NCBI GenBank assembly: GCA_907163345.1
Contig: CAJQUN010001148.1
Span: forward strand, 36,241 to 100,240
Direction of reading: 5' to 3'
DNA from: Haberlea rhodopensis
Taxonomy: Eukaryota; Streptophyta; Magnoliopsida; Lamiales; Gesneriaceae
DNA length: 64,000 nt
This document shows positions 1 through 11,280 of the stretch, piece by piece (positions within the stretch are counted from its first letter, which is position 1; each line of letters begins with the position of its first letter). Both the position numbers and the translations under genes were made by a program. Under the pieces are notes generated by a model. It had not been told where the DNA came from. It did no database searches and saw only the letters and a list, made by a program, of their open reading frames with translations.

Positions 1-1095
1 GTAGATGCGTAATATAAATAAAGCAATAAAGAAGATGAGAATTTGTTATAGAAGTTCGGCGATGAATCGCCTACGTCTCCTCTTCCCGGCTAGAAAACGT
101 CCAACCGATGATCCACTAGAACAACTTCTTCTTGGCCTTAAGGGCTCCAAGGATAGCCACAACCTTGCACCAACTTCACTTATTGGCGACTTATACAATT
201 TTCCAACTTGCGTCGGTGTTGGAGGACCTTTACAATAATCAAATCACACCTTCACGGTGTACCAACTAGAAGAATCAAAAGATCACACACAAGAAGTAAA
301 TTACAAACTCCAATACAATACAAATGTATGAAGTTTGCAATGCTAGAATGATTTTGATTGCACACAACTTTCTTGTAGTTTATACTCTTGTTTCTTGACT
401 TCAAAATGATCCAAAACACCCATATTTATAGTGTAGGAATCCCCCTAGGCTCCTACTAGCCGTTGCTACACATAAGGCTGAAATCACTCATCGATCGCCT
501 CGGACATCGCCTCGGGCGATCACCATCGTCGCGTTCCAACGGTCAAAAAATGCTCCGATCGCCTCAGGCGATGTAAGGATCGCCTCAGGCGATCCCCACC
601 GAAAATAAAAGCCGTAGCCTCAAAATGCAAAACTTTTCATCGCCTCAAACGAAGTGGACATCGCCTCAAACGATTGATCAATCGCCTCAGGCGTTCTTTC
701 CATCGCCTCAGGCGTTCAGTCTATGCGCGCGGTCCTCGGCATCGCGTCAGTCGATGTGCGGGGCGAAGTGTCAAATGGTTGCCATCACCTCAGGCGATGG
801 TCATCATCGTCTGGGGCGATCTTCCTTGCATGCTCGCCTAGCCATCGCCTCTGTCGATGGGCGTGGCGATGCCTCGCCTGGCACCCATCGCCTGGGGCGA
901 TCCGAGTGCTCCAAAATATAATTTTTCTTTGGCATTTCAATACTTTGACAATCTTCAAATTTGATCATAACTTATGCTGCATACTCAATAAAAACCATTA
1001 GTACAAAATACATAGGTTTTGTAATCATCAAAACAAAAGTCGATAATTTTATTTAAAATAGAGGAATAAGAGTTGTAGCGTTTTAAGGCGCAACA
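1..1095 (-). mobile_element. Sirevirus-type LTR, partial
   Basis: The right edge reads as the reverse complement of TGTTGCGCCTTAAAACG, the same start as the 3' LTR of the full element at 35230, so this LTR lies on the minus strand and its end is cut off by the window start. It contains the shared LTR landmarks: the palindrome cluster (about 480-905), a TATA-like tatttata near 424, and one copy of the 'ggctatccttggagccc' unit in reverse. The base after it (1096) begins unrelated gypsy sequence. Whether it is a solo LTR or the end of a full element cannot be told. The short ORFs across it are chance frames. Confidence 0.9.
480..905. repeat. Cluster of GCCTCAGGC-type palindromes in LTR
   Basis: About ten short, mostly imperfect palindromes with the form atcgcctcaggcgat occur within roughly 425 bp. 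Two near-perfect ones lie at 557-572 and 578-594, and decayed versions lie around 496-525, 640-715, 785-815 and 885-901. Spacing is irregular (about 15 to 60 bp). The same motif recurs in every Sirevirus LTR of the window. Confidence 0.85.
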
Positions 1096-3040
1096 ATGAC
1101 CCACTACTCTAATGGTTTGTACGGTATGGCATACCAGGATGGAACGTATGGCATGTTGGTAGGTTTGGTATAAACTTATGGAGGCAGCGATTTACTAGCC
1201 ATGTATTGTGGCAGTGATATAGTGTGCTTGTTATAGCCATTATACTGCTCGGTGGAACTGAGTTTGATAAATCGTATGATGATACGATGAGGGTTATAGT
1301 GGACTCTAGTAGTCACTATGTCATATAAGGTTTGAGGCAGGAAATACCTCACGGAGACGTTTGTACGTCAAATGTTAAGGGACTTGTACTGAGACAGCTC
1401 AATTCTGTTGGGATTACCAACGTGTGTGTCGACAAGTCATTTTTTTGGCTCGGTTTGAGCATCTTGCATATGGCATACAATGGGAGACACAATTGAATTG
1501 TGAGATATAGTTAGTGGGGTGACACTACTATATTGATTTTATCTCTTGGAGAGATTTGAATTGTACTGTCATGGAGACAACTAATATTGGTTGATGGTTG
1601 ATTGTGAATCAACCAGGGTAAGCACAACTAGTGTTGGACTAGGTGATGGCTTCATATTGCTGGCGGGACGTTCGGGGAGGCGTCTCTGAGAAGATGCTCA
1701 AGGTCTGTGGAGTACTATGACATTAGTACATAGCATCGTTAGATGTGTATACGTTGTGTATACGGATTTTGATTTGGTAATAGTTGCATTGAGGCACTTT
1801 TCTGAACCAGTTATGTATTTGTTGGTTCCGGGATATATTTTGGTAGAAATATATCCAGTTTCCGAACGGTGGTTCGAGGTTGGAAGGTCATGGTACATGA
1901 CATTTTCCTTGAGAGGAAGGTGGTATTGATATACCTACCTTTTGGGAATCTTTGTGGACTCGATGAGTCGGTTGGTGCGGTGTTGATGTTGGAATCACAC
2001 CTTTGATCATTGGTTCGTCAATCATCATTCTCCGCGATGTGAGAATAACTGGGGATTGACAGTTGTTTTTGGGTCTTTGGGTATGACTGGTGATACCCGA
2101 GTCGATCGCATTGAGTATGCATGTTGTATTGGTACTTAGGCATGTGTACCAGTGTGTGTGTACAAATGCCAGCATTTATTTAGTCCTCGACGAGCATCGG
2201 GTTAGTATGCTTGGATGAATGAATCTCCGGTGAGAGATTGTGGCACTTTGAGATTGGTAATCTCGATGGCACGATGTATTCTGATGAATGATCGTGAGGG
2301 CTGGTTGACTTCCCCTGAGGAGGGATTGTCGTATCTTAGGCCATGGTAATTCATTTCTGAATAATTCGATAGCCTCCCTGTTTTAGGATTGTTGAATCAT
2401 AGGATAAACGAGGGATGGCCAGGATTCGGATTGGTTAAGTGTCGTGGTTGACACGTGTGGCGGGAATGCAATTGATTTTCTTGCATGTCCTTTCGGGAAT
2501 TGAGACCTTGTAGAGTCTCGATGATGTGTTGGACCAAGATGTTGGAACTTGTGGATGTAGACATCTTTAGAGATGTGTTTTGTGTTGATCGGTAGCGATG
2601 AGTTGCCCGATCCGTGTTGCAAAGTGGTGCAACTGCTCCTTTGATGGAGGTGAAATTGGAGAACAGGAACCGGATTTAGTATAAGTACACTGTAGTACTG
2701 GTGATTTCCTTGGTAACGATGTATGATTAACATCGTCGGCTAAATCGTATCATCGAGGCGATATCTATTTTGGAATCACGAATGATTCGTTTAGTTTGCA
2801 GTTATGTTTGGCTGACTGCTTTTGAGATGGTTAGCATCGGGGAATGCTGATGTCTTTCATGAATTTGTGTCGGTTTGGGAGGTTACTCCATTCCAGGTGC
2901 TGGTGCGAGGTCAGTATCCTCGTGTTTGGTGTGTCGTTCATGTTATGTCCATAATTCGACAATGTGGATCCTTTTGGATTGCATTGTCTCGGCGTTACGG
3001 GGAGTATGCCTGTGCAAATTTCGGGGACGAAATTTTATTA
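1096..3040 (+). other. ORF-less internal block of a gypsy element, shared with 19065-21400
   Basis: No reading frame of recognisable retroelement protein was found here; all six frames are full of stops. The block is collinear with the reverse complement of 21400-19065 inside a second gypsy element. Matching landmarks are aatcgtatgatgatacgatg at about 1273 (versus about 20855), tgacactactatattgat at about 1520, gaatgcaattg at about 2466, and a stretch around 2896 beginning gtgcgaggtc. It runs directly into a 'ttcggggacgaaatt' box and a polypurine tract, the usual end of a plant Ty3/gypsy internal region. It could be a non-coding domain of a non-autonomous family or decayed pol; I cannot tell which. 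Its left end is replaced by the Sirevirus LTR. Confidence 0.6.
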
Positions 3041-3052
3041 GTGGGGGATAAT
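3041..3052 (+). other. Polypurine tract of gypsy element 1
   Basis: The sequence gtgggggataat lies directly before the LTR start TGTGATGCC, about 20 bp after the conserved box aatttcggggacgaaatt. This is the expected plus-strand primer site for second-strand synthesis and fixes element orientation as plus. Confidence 0.75.
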
Positions 3053-5534
3053 TGTGATGCCTGGGAATAAATGGTGTTAATCCCGGTGTGATAATGATCC
3101 TTAATGGATTTTAATTGTGGTAATTATGAATTAATTGCGGTATTGGGACTCCCGGGGATTTTAAATCCGGTATTTGGAGTCGTTGGATCCAAGGGATGAG
3201 ATTGTATTCTCGTCGTGGTGATAACCTTGGAATTTGGTCTTTGGTGGGATTTGGGGTCCGGAGTACTTTGTGCTGGGACTGATAATTGAAATAGAGATTG
3301 GGAGGTAATTATTGAAAACAAATGATTTTTAATGAGTCATGATGTATTTGTGGCAGGATTGGTGTTTTGGAGTTTTGGTACTATATATACCAAGTAGACT
3401 CAGTATTTCGTCATTTGGCACGGATTCCTTCCCTCTCTCCCCTCTCTCTCTACGCCTAACCCTCCCCCATTTCCCCTCTTTTTCCCTTGGAGGAAAAATC
3501 GTTGGTAGCTTGGCTCGGGAGTCGGATTTCTTGAAGATAATCAGGTATTAATCTTCCCCTCATCATTGTCTTCGATTTGGTAGTGGTATTGAAGAGTTTG
3601 GTTGAGGTTTTGGTTGATTTTGGATTTAGGGATTTTTGGTTAAAAATCCAAAGTTGAGTTTTTAGAGTTTTTGTTGGCTTTAAATGGTGTATTTGAGGTG
3701 TTGATGGCGTATGGGTGTTGGTTTTGAGTTTGGGTGTGAAAAACACCATGGAAGCTCGAGTTTTTCGGAAAATCGCTGGTCGCAATCGATCGCCGAGGGT
3801 GGCCGATCGATCGCGACGAGCAGCTGAAATTTTGGTGAAGATGCACAGTGCTGGCGATCGATCGCGAGGTTTCGGTGATCGATCGCGGGGACTCTCGATC
3901 GATCGCGATGAAGCACTTGTTGGCCACTGGCCAGTGGCGATCGATCGCGATAAAATCGACGACCGATCGCCGCTCGAAGATTGATGTTTTTTTTCGAAAA
4001 TTTTGGAAAATGTCGGGATTTTGGAATCGAGGTTTAAGTGGCCCATTTCCAGGACAATGTCTACATTCCAATGGGAATGCTATACTTTTAAATGGATTGT
4101 TTGGAGCCAAAGTTTAACGAAACGGAATTCTCGGTTGAGTTTTTGGCTATCATTTAAACTTATAAAATGGTATATTTTGGGTATTATGCATGCTTAACCC
4201 GGGGTCTTTTAAAATGGTAAATCATCATGGATTTATGATAAGTTTGGGGATTATGAACGTGATTGGGCACGTGGTTGCATGCTTGTGTTTAATTGTGAGT
4301 TATTTATGTGTTAGCACATAATTCATCGGGTCGTGGGACTCAGGCGAGGTCGGACTCGAACTACGGAATTATAAGGTACGTATAACGTACGAGCATAGCC
4401 TGTTATAATGTTGCAACTGTGAAATGCATGGTATGTGGTATTTGCTATAAATGGCTATGGAAATGCATGGTATGTGGTACTTGCAATAATGATAGTGAAA
4501 TGCATGGTATATGATAATTGCGATAAGTGGGCATACATTGGGAATTATATGGTGCCGCTTTTGAGCGAGCAATGATTGGGATATTGTCGCCATTGAGCGA
4601 CCATCGATTATGACGCCGCTGCTGTTGAGCAAACGTGGGGTTAAAATGCCGCTATTGTGGAGCGAGCGATGAAATAGAAACATGGAATCATTGGTTAGAT
4701 ATATGTGATATCTATGGTCCTTTATTTAATGATTTAACCATATTTGATTATGGAACTGATATGGCAGAATTGGTATTAGTTAATCTATGTGGTTATTAAC
4801 TGGCTTTGGGAATTTGAAGAGTTTGGTTATTTTGAGAACATGTACAATACAGGGGATCCCGGATGAGGATGATACCATCCAGGGAGTATCATTTAAATTC
4901 ATGGCATTTACATTTTGTAAATTATGAACTGTAATATTATGATTATTGGATTGGTGGTATTGGTATGCTCACCCCGTGTGGGGGCTGTCTCTGTTGGGGC
5001 AGGTGATACAGGTGCAGCATTAGCTTTGGAGTTGAGCTCGGGCTGTCGATTTGAGGTACTTCCAGGATTGAAGTACCGGAGCTGATTGATTAAAGTACGT
5101 AGCTCCAGAGTTGAGATCGAGCGGTGAATGGGAGGTGCTTCCAGGATTGAAGTACCAGTAACGGTATTTGGTAGAGTATCTTATACATTAGATACACACT
5201 TATTCATTGGGTGCTCTCATGTGATCACGTTTTTACGTATATATGGAATGTATAAATGGGCATGATTTTTCTTTCTTCATTTATGGTCTACATGCAATTA
5301 AATACGGAATTGCTAAATGAATAGATAGTATGTTAGTGTATTATTAGGGTGCATACTATGAAAGTGGTTTTGGTTTGGGAAGTTGAATATTAAGGGGTTC
5401 TAAGGCAAGAAATTTTATAGATGGTATATGATGCTATGCTTGCATGTGGTTTTCTTCCCATGATAATATGATTGTATGCACTAATGACATGGATTAATAC
5501 ACTAATACGGGTTAATGGCACGGGGGTCCTTACA
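3053..5534 (+). mobile_element. Ty3/gypsy 3' LTR (about 2.5 kb), element 1
   Basis: It starts TGTGATGCCTGGG after the polypurine tract and ends ..GGGGTCCTTACA, fitting the TG..CA rule. Internal landmarks typical of Tekay/Del-like LTRs include the ctcaccccgtgtgggggctg motif at about 4969 and a downstream gcaggtgatacaggtg stretch. The same landmarks appear in reverse in the solo LTR at 13379-15974. A TATA-like ctatatataccaag near 3381 could mark the LTR promoter. No second copy of this LTR is inside the window, so the 5' part is lost or lies to the left. The boundary is an inference because no target duplication could be checked. Confidence 0.75.
3781..3977. repeat. GCGATCGATCGC palindrome cluster in gypsy LTR
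   Basis: Seven or so near-copies of the perfect palindrome gcgatcgatcgc (or ccgatcgatcgcg) lie in under 200 bp inside the element-1 LTR, for example near 3811, 3855, 3877, 3897 and 3939. Spacing is irregular. The stretch is much more GC-rich than the surrounding LTR. Confidence 0.85.
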
Positions 5535-6350
5535 AAAAATGTAAAGATACCCCGACAAAGGAAAATGCATTGACCATTAAAAGATAGTGTGGTAACTATT
5601 CAACGCACTCGGATAAAAATAATGGAACACTCACGAAAAAAGTTGGCACACTCAGATAATGATGGCAGAACACGGGAAAGTTAGGTGCACTCACAAGCGC
5701 ACTCAACAATTATAAAGATTCGGAATTCGAAGTTGGAGTCCGGATTCATGCCTATATAAAGACACTCATTCAGGAAGCTAAGGACATCGAAAATTCTCCA
5801 TAGTTTTCTGAGAATAAAACAAGCTTTGAATCTTTCAACTTTCATAGCTTGGTAATAATTTCTTTCTTTCTTTATTTCGTAATCGTTTGTAATATTATTC
5901 CATATTTCAGTTTACGTGTTCTAAGTCAAGCCTCATCTATATGAGATACTAAACAAGTCTGTCTCCTCCCAAAAGGAGACGTTTTAATGTAATAGATATT
6001 ATAAGTATTTCCATAATAAAATAAAGGTTGTTGCCCATCTATCTCCCAGATTTCTTTAAATATTTCATATATCTTGATTATACCTTACGCCCTAAGGTAG
6101 GAAACGAATTAGGGTTGTTCTGTGCGGTTTATGAAGGAGTCGGATAACGTGCAGACTAACCTCGCCTGAGGGGCTGAGGTTGGATGGTGAGAAGTCATTC
6201 GTAAAACTGTCTGGGGGCAGTAATTTTCCGACTGGTGGATTTGCAACCCACTTCACCCGGTGCCGTTATGCTCAAAGTGGCATATTTCAGTTTGTTAAAA
6301 TTTTATTGTAATACGGAAGCATGATGGGCCTGTTATTTACTTTTTAGCTT
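5535..6350 (+). other. Unassigned segment with promoter-like layout
   Basis: No protein is recognisable. A perfect TATA box (cctatataaag, about 5751) is followed about 60 bp later by gagaataaaac, and further on by a leader-like stretch with a small hairpin (tctcctcccaaaaggagac, about 5962-5980) and another aataaaataaagg. This order (TATA, early poly-A signal, structured leader) is seen in LTR promoters and in plant pararetrovirus transcripts. No primer-binding site or coding region was seen, so the origin stays open. Confidence 0.3.
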
Positions 6351-9300
6351 GATCTTCAAATCGAGTTTTGAATTATAATTAGAAGAACGTTATATGAACT
6401 TGAGTCCTTTCAAAAGTATGCTCTTGTGTTCATCCCGAGATGACAGAAACTGAAGGATCTCATGTTCATAAAATGCTACTGTTTATTAGGATAAAGAAGA
6501 CTAAATAGTATCTAGAGGCATATTTATTCATTAAATATTTTCTTAGGGTTAAGAATATAATTTTATTAAATGTATGTTGGACTGCGTGGACCACTTGGAC
6601 CACATGGGGTTATTATTGTCATTTCGCCCAAAAATGGACCTAAATGAACTAATGTATTTTGACTTGACAATGATAAATTATGTTTTAAGGAAGTGGTACC
6701 GGCCCGTAATTTTCCCATAAATAAACTTATGTTACTAGTAACTGGGCCTGTGAATCCAGCTAAAAGCCTGATTATGCGAAGTTTGACAAAGTTGACCATG
6801 AATGAGATCAATTTAAAAATCATTGAGAAATACTACATAAGCAGCTAGCTGAATAGTGGTTATTGATTATTGTATCATAAATTATTTTACAAATTGAAGC
6901 TAAAAGCTATTTATTTAGAAATATTGTAATCTTGAAAATTATTATGCTGTTTTTTTCTTTTTGAATTTGAATCCTATTTAAAAGAAATACCAAACTGATA
7001 GCAGGATAATTTAAAATTCCCTCAATTAAGCATTATATGAACAATTAAAATATATTAGATATTTTTCTATGTGCTTGAAAGTGTAAAATATGTATGTGAT
7101 CCTAAGTCACATAAATCAGATAAACGGGCGCATGGGTAAATGCATCAATTTTCAAAAAATTGAGTTTTGGTGTGTTTGTTGGAAAACCATATTATTTATG
7201 GAGAATTATATTGTTAACTTATGAAATGACTAATATAAACAATTAAATTAACTCAATAAAAATAAAAGTTATATCTATAAAGGTCATTATATTTTAAAAA
7301 AAACTCATGGTATCAAAATTATTATTATTTTACCCCTTAAAATGTTACAAAATCACAGATTTTAACATGCTTTCATTTATCAAATATTTGGATATTTCAT
7401 ATAGTATTATGTATTTTATTGACGTCATTACAAAATATTGTACTATATGTTTGGTAACTATTTAATAGAATTTTCATAACAACTCGAAATTTAGTGCGAT
7501 TTAAAAAGTGTCGAATGTGCAATTAATGTACCAGATCGCGACGAGAATGTTAGTGTTGACGTATGATAGAAGAATTATGTAACAGTTATATAGATCAATG
7601 TCGCAAACCCTCGTATCATGTGAAGAAATACTCACATCACATTGAGATTTGTGTACAATATTATTTTATATGAATTAAAACTTCAGTACAATATCTAAGA
7701 TTTCTCTCCCCTGGATGAGAGTCTCTCTATTGTAGCTTTTCTTCCTCATGAAGCTTCTTGGTTTGGTTCTCTTGGGCTCCCATGGTGCTTTCATAAACTA
7801 TAATCGCTATTCTCCTCTGGTTCTCCTTTTCTTCCTACAACTCTGGTTCCCCTTCATGGCGTTTCCTTCTTGGTGTGTTTCCAGTATCTCTTCCCTCTTA
7901 CTCTGGCTTGGGTCCCCTGCGAGGTGTGTCAGCAGCAACTATAGCAATGGTGGCCATCCGGCCTCCCCATTGACCACCCTGATTTTCCTCATTTGGCCTG
8001 CTCGAGGAATGGTAGAATCCCGAGCATTTAGGTGCTTTTGCTTGTTTTGTTGTATGTTTTCTCCCCTTCTGCTATAATCTATAACTATTCTCTCTTTTGT
8101 TATCTCGACGACTACAATCAGTCTATGGGTGGAGCTTTATTCCCGAAACTCCATCTCGTCACCGTCTAAATGTTTGTTATGTTATTTTGGTTGTGTTCTT
8201 TTGTTTGTGGAAATACTTGTCCTTTGCATATAGATCCTCTATTTTGATGGATTCTCCAAGAGCTGGTCTTCACTGGAAATTTCAAGCTCTCTGGACTCTC
8301 CTGTATAATGTTTGTGATGCATCACTTTTGGTTAGTTGGTTCTCGCTTTGTTGTGTGTGTTATTTGCGGGGCTTCACGCCTTTGGTTATGTTTTTTGAGA
8401 TTTTCGAAATCAACAACCATCTAGAGGGGTTCCAGGTGTCGCGTGTTGGTGATTGGTGATAGATATGATTAAGAGAACTTATTGCTTTATTTGTCATTTA
8501 TCAGTTATATCTCTCTCTTTTTGCTCTGGTGGCGTTGTTATTCGACCTCAAGAAACTTTGATCATTGCCTGCCACTTCATATTCAACATTGTCTATGTTA
8601 TGGGACGTGTTCATAATGTTCTAGCTTGTTCTGCTCTTCAGAATGTGCAATGTTTTACATATTTAATGCTATAATAAAAATTTGAACAAAATATTAGAAA
8701 TATTTTTCGAAGTATAGTAAAAACTGAGTTATATTAGCATACGTGCCCGAAAGCATGAGCGCCACATGTTGGGTCTCAACATATCTCGCTTGTTGCTATT
8801 ACGCACACAACAAGAGCATTGGGTAGAAAGTTGCCAAATACATCAATCAATCATGGGCCCCAAAAATAACAATCTTGTGATTAATGAAAACTTGGTTTAA
8901 TCTTTAAATCAACTAAATATTAAATACAATATATTTTAAACATAAATTACATAAATTAAGAGATTCTTAGCCTAGCCAAGTTCTAAGAGTCTCATTATTG
9001 TTTTTGGATTGAGTAGAATTCGAGTTTAGACAGTGACCCAAATATTTTTACAAATCCCTCTCCTCATGTAAAAAAATACATAGATAAAGATACTAATCAT
9101 TTTAAATCAATAATATTGAATTAGTTCGTGAATGAAATCAAAATCAGATCCATAAGTATTTTTCTGTTTTAATTAATATTATCCCCATAGATACAACATC
9201 ATTATCATTGATAAGGAAACATCAATGAAAATTAACCATATATTTTCGGTGGAACATCATCAAATTTCCGAAAGAAATCGATGTTAATGAATTATCACTG

Positions 9301-9438
9301 ATTCTCGTGTTTCTTTTGTATCCTCAATTCTCGCAAGGCACTCCAAATAAAACATGAGGCACATGCCTTCATGCGCGATACGTCACAACTCAACATCAAT
9401 TTCCATCACCTTTTTAGAAAGTTCCCACATAAAAATAA
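6351..9438. other. AT-rich intergenic DNA, nothing recognised
   Basis: Only short, stop-limited frames occur. The longest, at 7748-8459, encode low-complexity hydrophobic residues in a pyrimidine-rich stretch (about 7680-8670) and match no family I know. That stretch could be the 5' part of an old non-LTR element or a decayed intron-like sequence. No splice-supported gene model, RNA gene or terminal repeat was found. Confidence 0.5.
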
Positions 9439-9834
9439 GCTAGTGTCGGATTATCCCGTTGTTTTAAAAATAAGCATATTACCCAATGTGATTTGAAATT
9501 GACATTTTTTTCATTGTGGTTTAGCAAATAGGTAGATTACACACATGTAGTTTGAACATAGGCATTTTACCCCCTATGATTTTGAATATAGACACTTCAC
9601 ATCTTGTGGTTTGCAAAAAATGGCATTCACGAAGGTGTATTTTGCTCATATTCAAAATCACAATGGGGTAAAGTGACTATTTTCAAAATCACGGGGGATA
9701 ATCTGCCTAATTTCAAACCTCAGGGGGGTAATATTCCAATTTTCAAAACCATAATAGAGTAAAATGTCTATTTTGAAATCACGTGGGTTAATCTGTTTAT
9801 TTCAAAATCACAAGGCAATAATCTGCCACTAGCA
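9439..9834. mobile_element. MITE-like foldback element
   Basis: The ends are inverted repeats: gctagtgtcggattatcccg at the left matches the reverse complement of the right end (gtgctagtggcagattattg) with few mismatches. Each arm is built from several diverged copies of a roughly 30-bp unit of the type 'tgtggtttgaaaataggcattttacccc', forward in the left arm and reversed in the right, with the turn near 9625. It has no ORF. Superfamily is undetermined because no clear target duplication was seen. Confidence 0.6.
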
Positions 9835-10133
9835 CTTTATTAGGAAAATCCTTTATACCACACCGGCCATGTTCCCACTTGCATTTTGAATTTTATAAAT
9901 TAGATTATTTGCATAGTTGGTGTATTATAACATAACAGTATAATAAGTCTCCAAAACCTCCAACAGTTTTATTGTTCTAATGAACCATAACGAACAATAC
10001 ATTTTTATTTTTATTTTTTTAAAAAACACCTAGGTCATGGGTCACTTTTTGTTGTACATGTATATAACTCATAAATATTATTTAAAAACAATTGATATTA
10101 AGTTGTCGTTTGACTATGAAATAATAAAGTACA

Positions 10134-10348
10134 TTTTTTTATAAAATGCTAGATGGGAGATAAAGTTATTCATTATTTTGTATATATCTTTTTCATACTA
10201 TTTGTCACAAAAGTGTATGATATATATAGCACTATGAGACAAGAGTTACACGTCACTTTACATGACTTAATACCTTCAAGAGTTACAAGATATTAATGGA
10301 ACTTAAGTTATGACTTATTGGACATCCATATACAATTTGTTTATAATA
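10134..10348 (-). repeat. 3' LTR of outer copia element
   Basis: It matches the 5' LTR at 40670-40910 along most of its length (shared stretches agttattcatt, ttcatactattt, taatgccttcaag, ttggacatccatata), with a gap of about 40 bp near its left end. The adjacent ctcccccttggatgtcc is the reversed polypurine tract. The first base pair of the LTR is TA instead of the usual TG. Confidence 0.8.
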
Positions 10349-10554
10349 CTCCCCCTTGGATGTCCAACATTAATCGAACATGTCTCGTTAAAAACCTTGC
10401 CAATAGAACCCGATGGGAAAAAAACCTTGACGTAGGGAAAAAGACATATCCATATGAAGCTTGCGAGTGTGAGACATTGCCTTGTCAAAAGTTATCACGC
10501 TCCCCCTGATATTGACAAGAGATCCTTGAGTTGATCCATTCCGATGTTGTGAAT

Positions 10555-11280
10555 CATCCTTTTGAATGTTGTGGTGGTAATGCTTTAGTGGATAAATCTG
10601 CAAAGTCGTTACTTGACTGTATCTGATGAACGTCAATATCACCATTCTTCTGTAGTTCGTGAGTGTAGAAAAACTTTGATGATATATGTTTCATTCGGTC
10701 ACCTTTGATGTAGCGATTTATGATATGTGTAATACAAGCAACATTATCCTTATACAACAGTGTCAGCGAATTCTTTTGTGAAGTTAACCCACACGATTCT
10801 CGAATATGTTGGAGCATTGCCTCAACCATATACATTCACGACTTGTTTCATGCAATGCCAAAATTTCTGAATGATTTGAAGAAATAGTTGCTAATGTTTG
10901 TTCACTGAACGCCATGATATTGCAGCACCACCACAAGTAAATACATACCCGCTTTGATATCTTCATTTATGTGGGTCATAAAGATAACCAGCGTCAGCAT
11001 AACCCACTAATTGTGGTTCTGAATTATTTGAGTAAAACCAACCGATAGCAGCTGTTCCGCGAAGATAACGTAGGGCATGTTTTATGTCATTCCAGTGCCT
11101 TTGTGTTGGTACGGAGCTATATCTTGCCAATAAGTTGACTGAAAATATTATATCAGGTCTAGTACAATTTGCAAGATACGTTAAAGCTCCAATGACACTA
11201 AGATAAGGTACTTCAGTACCTCGTAATTCTTCGTTTCTTCTCGAGGGTGGAAAGGGACTTTCTTTATATCCAGTGAACAA
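10555..11280 (-). pseudogene. copia RNase H, outer element
   Basis: Three overlapping frames read like the end of a copia polyprotein. The first is the segment after reverse transcriptase with EVPYLSVIGALTYLANCTRPDI and RHWNDIKHALRYLRG (11280-10963). The second is the central RNase H with SSNHSEILALHE and SRECIWLRQ (10966-10784). The third is the C-terminal end with YIKGDRMKHISSKFFYTHELQ and ADLSTKALP (10835-10554). In life this domain removes RNA from the RNA-DNA hybrid during reverse transcription. At least two frameshifts separate the parts, so it cannot be active. It is followed directly by the polypurine tract and 3' LTR. Confidence 0.85.

Noticed and set aside
480..905. Short repeats with spacers that could suggest a CRISPR-like array
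   Set aside because: Repeat length and spacing are irregular, units are palindromes with mismatches, and the array lies in a eukaryotic LTR.
1698..2733. Several ORFs on both strands within the gypsy block
   Set aside because: They overlap on opposite strands, are not kept in the homologous block at 19065-21400, and show no domain.
3456..4117. Overlapping long ORFs on both strands in the element-1 LTR
   Set aside because: They arise from the stop-poor gcgatcgatcgc cluster; repeated Arg/Ser/Asp codons in all frames are a composition effect.
7748..8674. Three consecutive plus-strand ORFs of 73 to 120 residues as a possible host gene
   Set aside because: They are hydrophobic low-complexity frames in a pyrimidine-rich stretch, with no domain, no splice support and no homology that I recognise.
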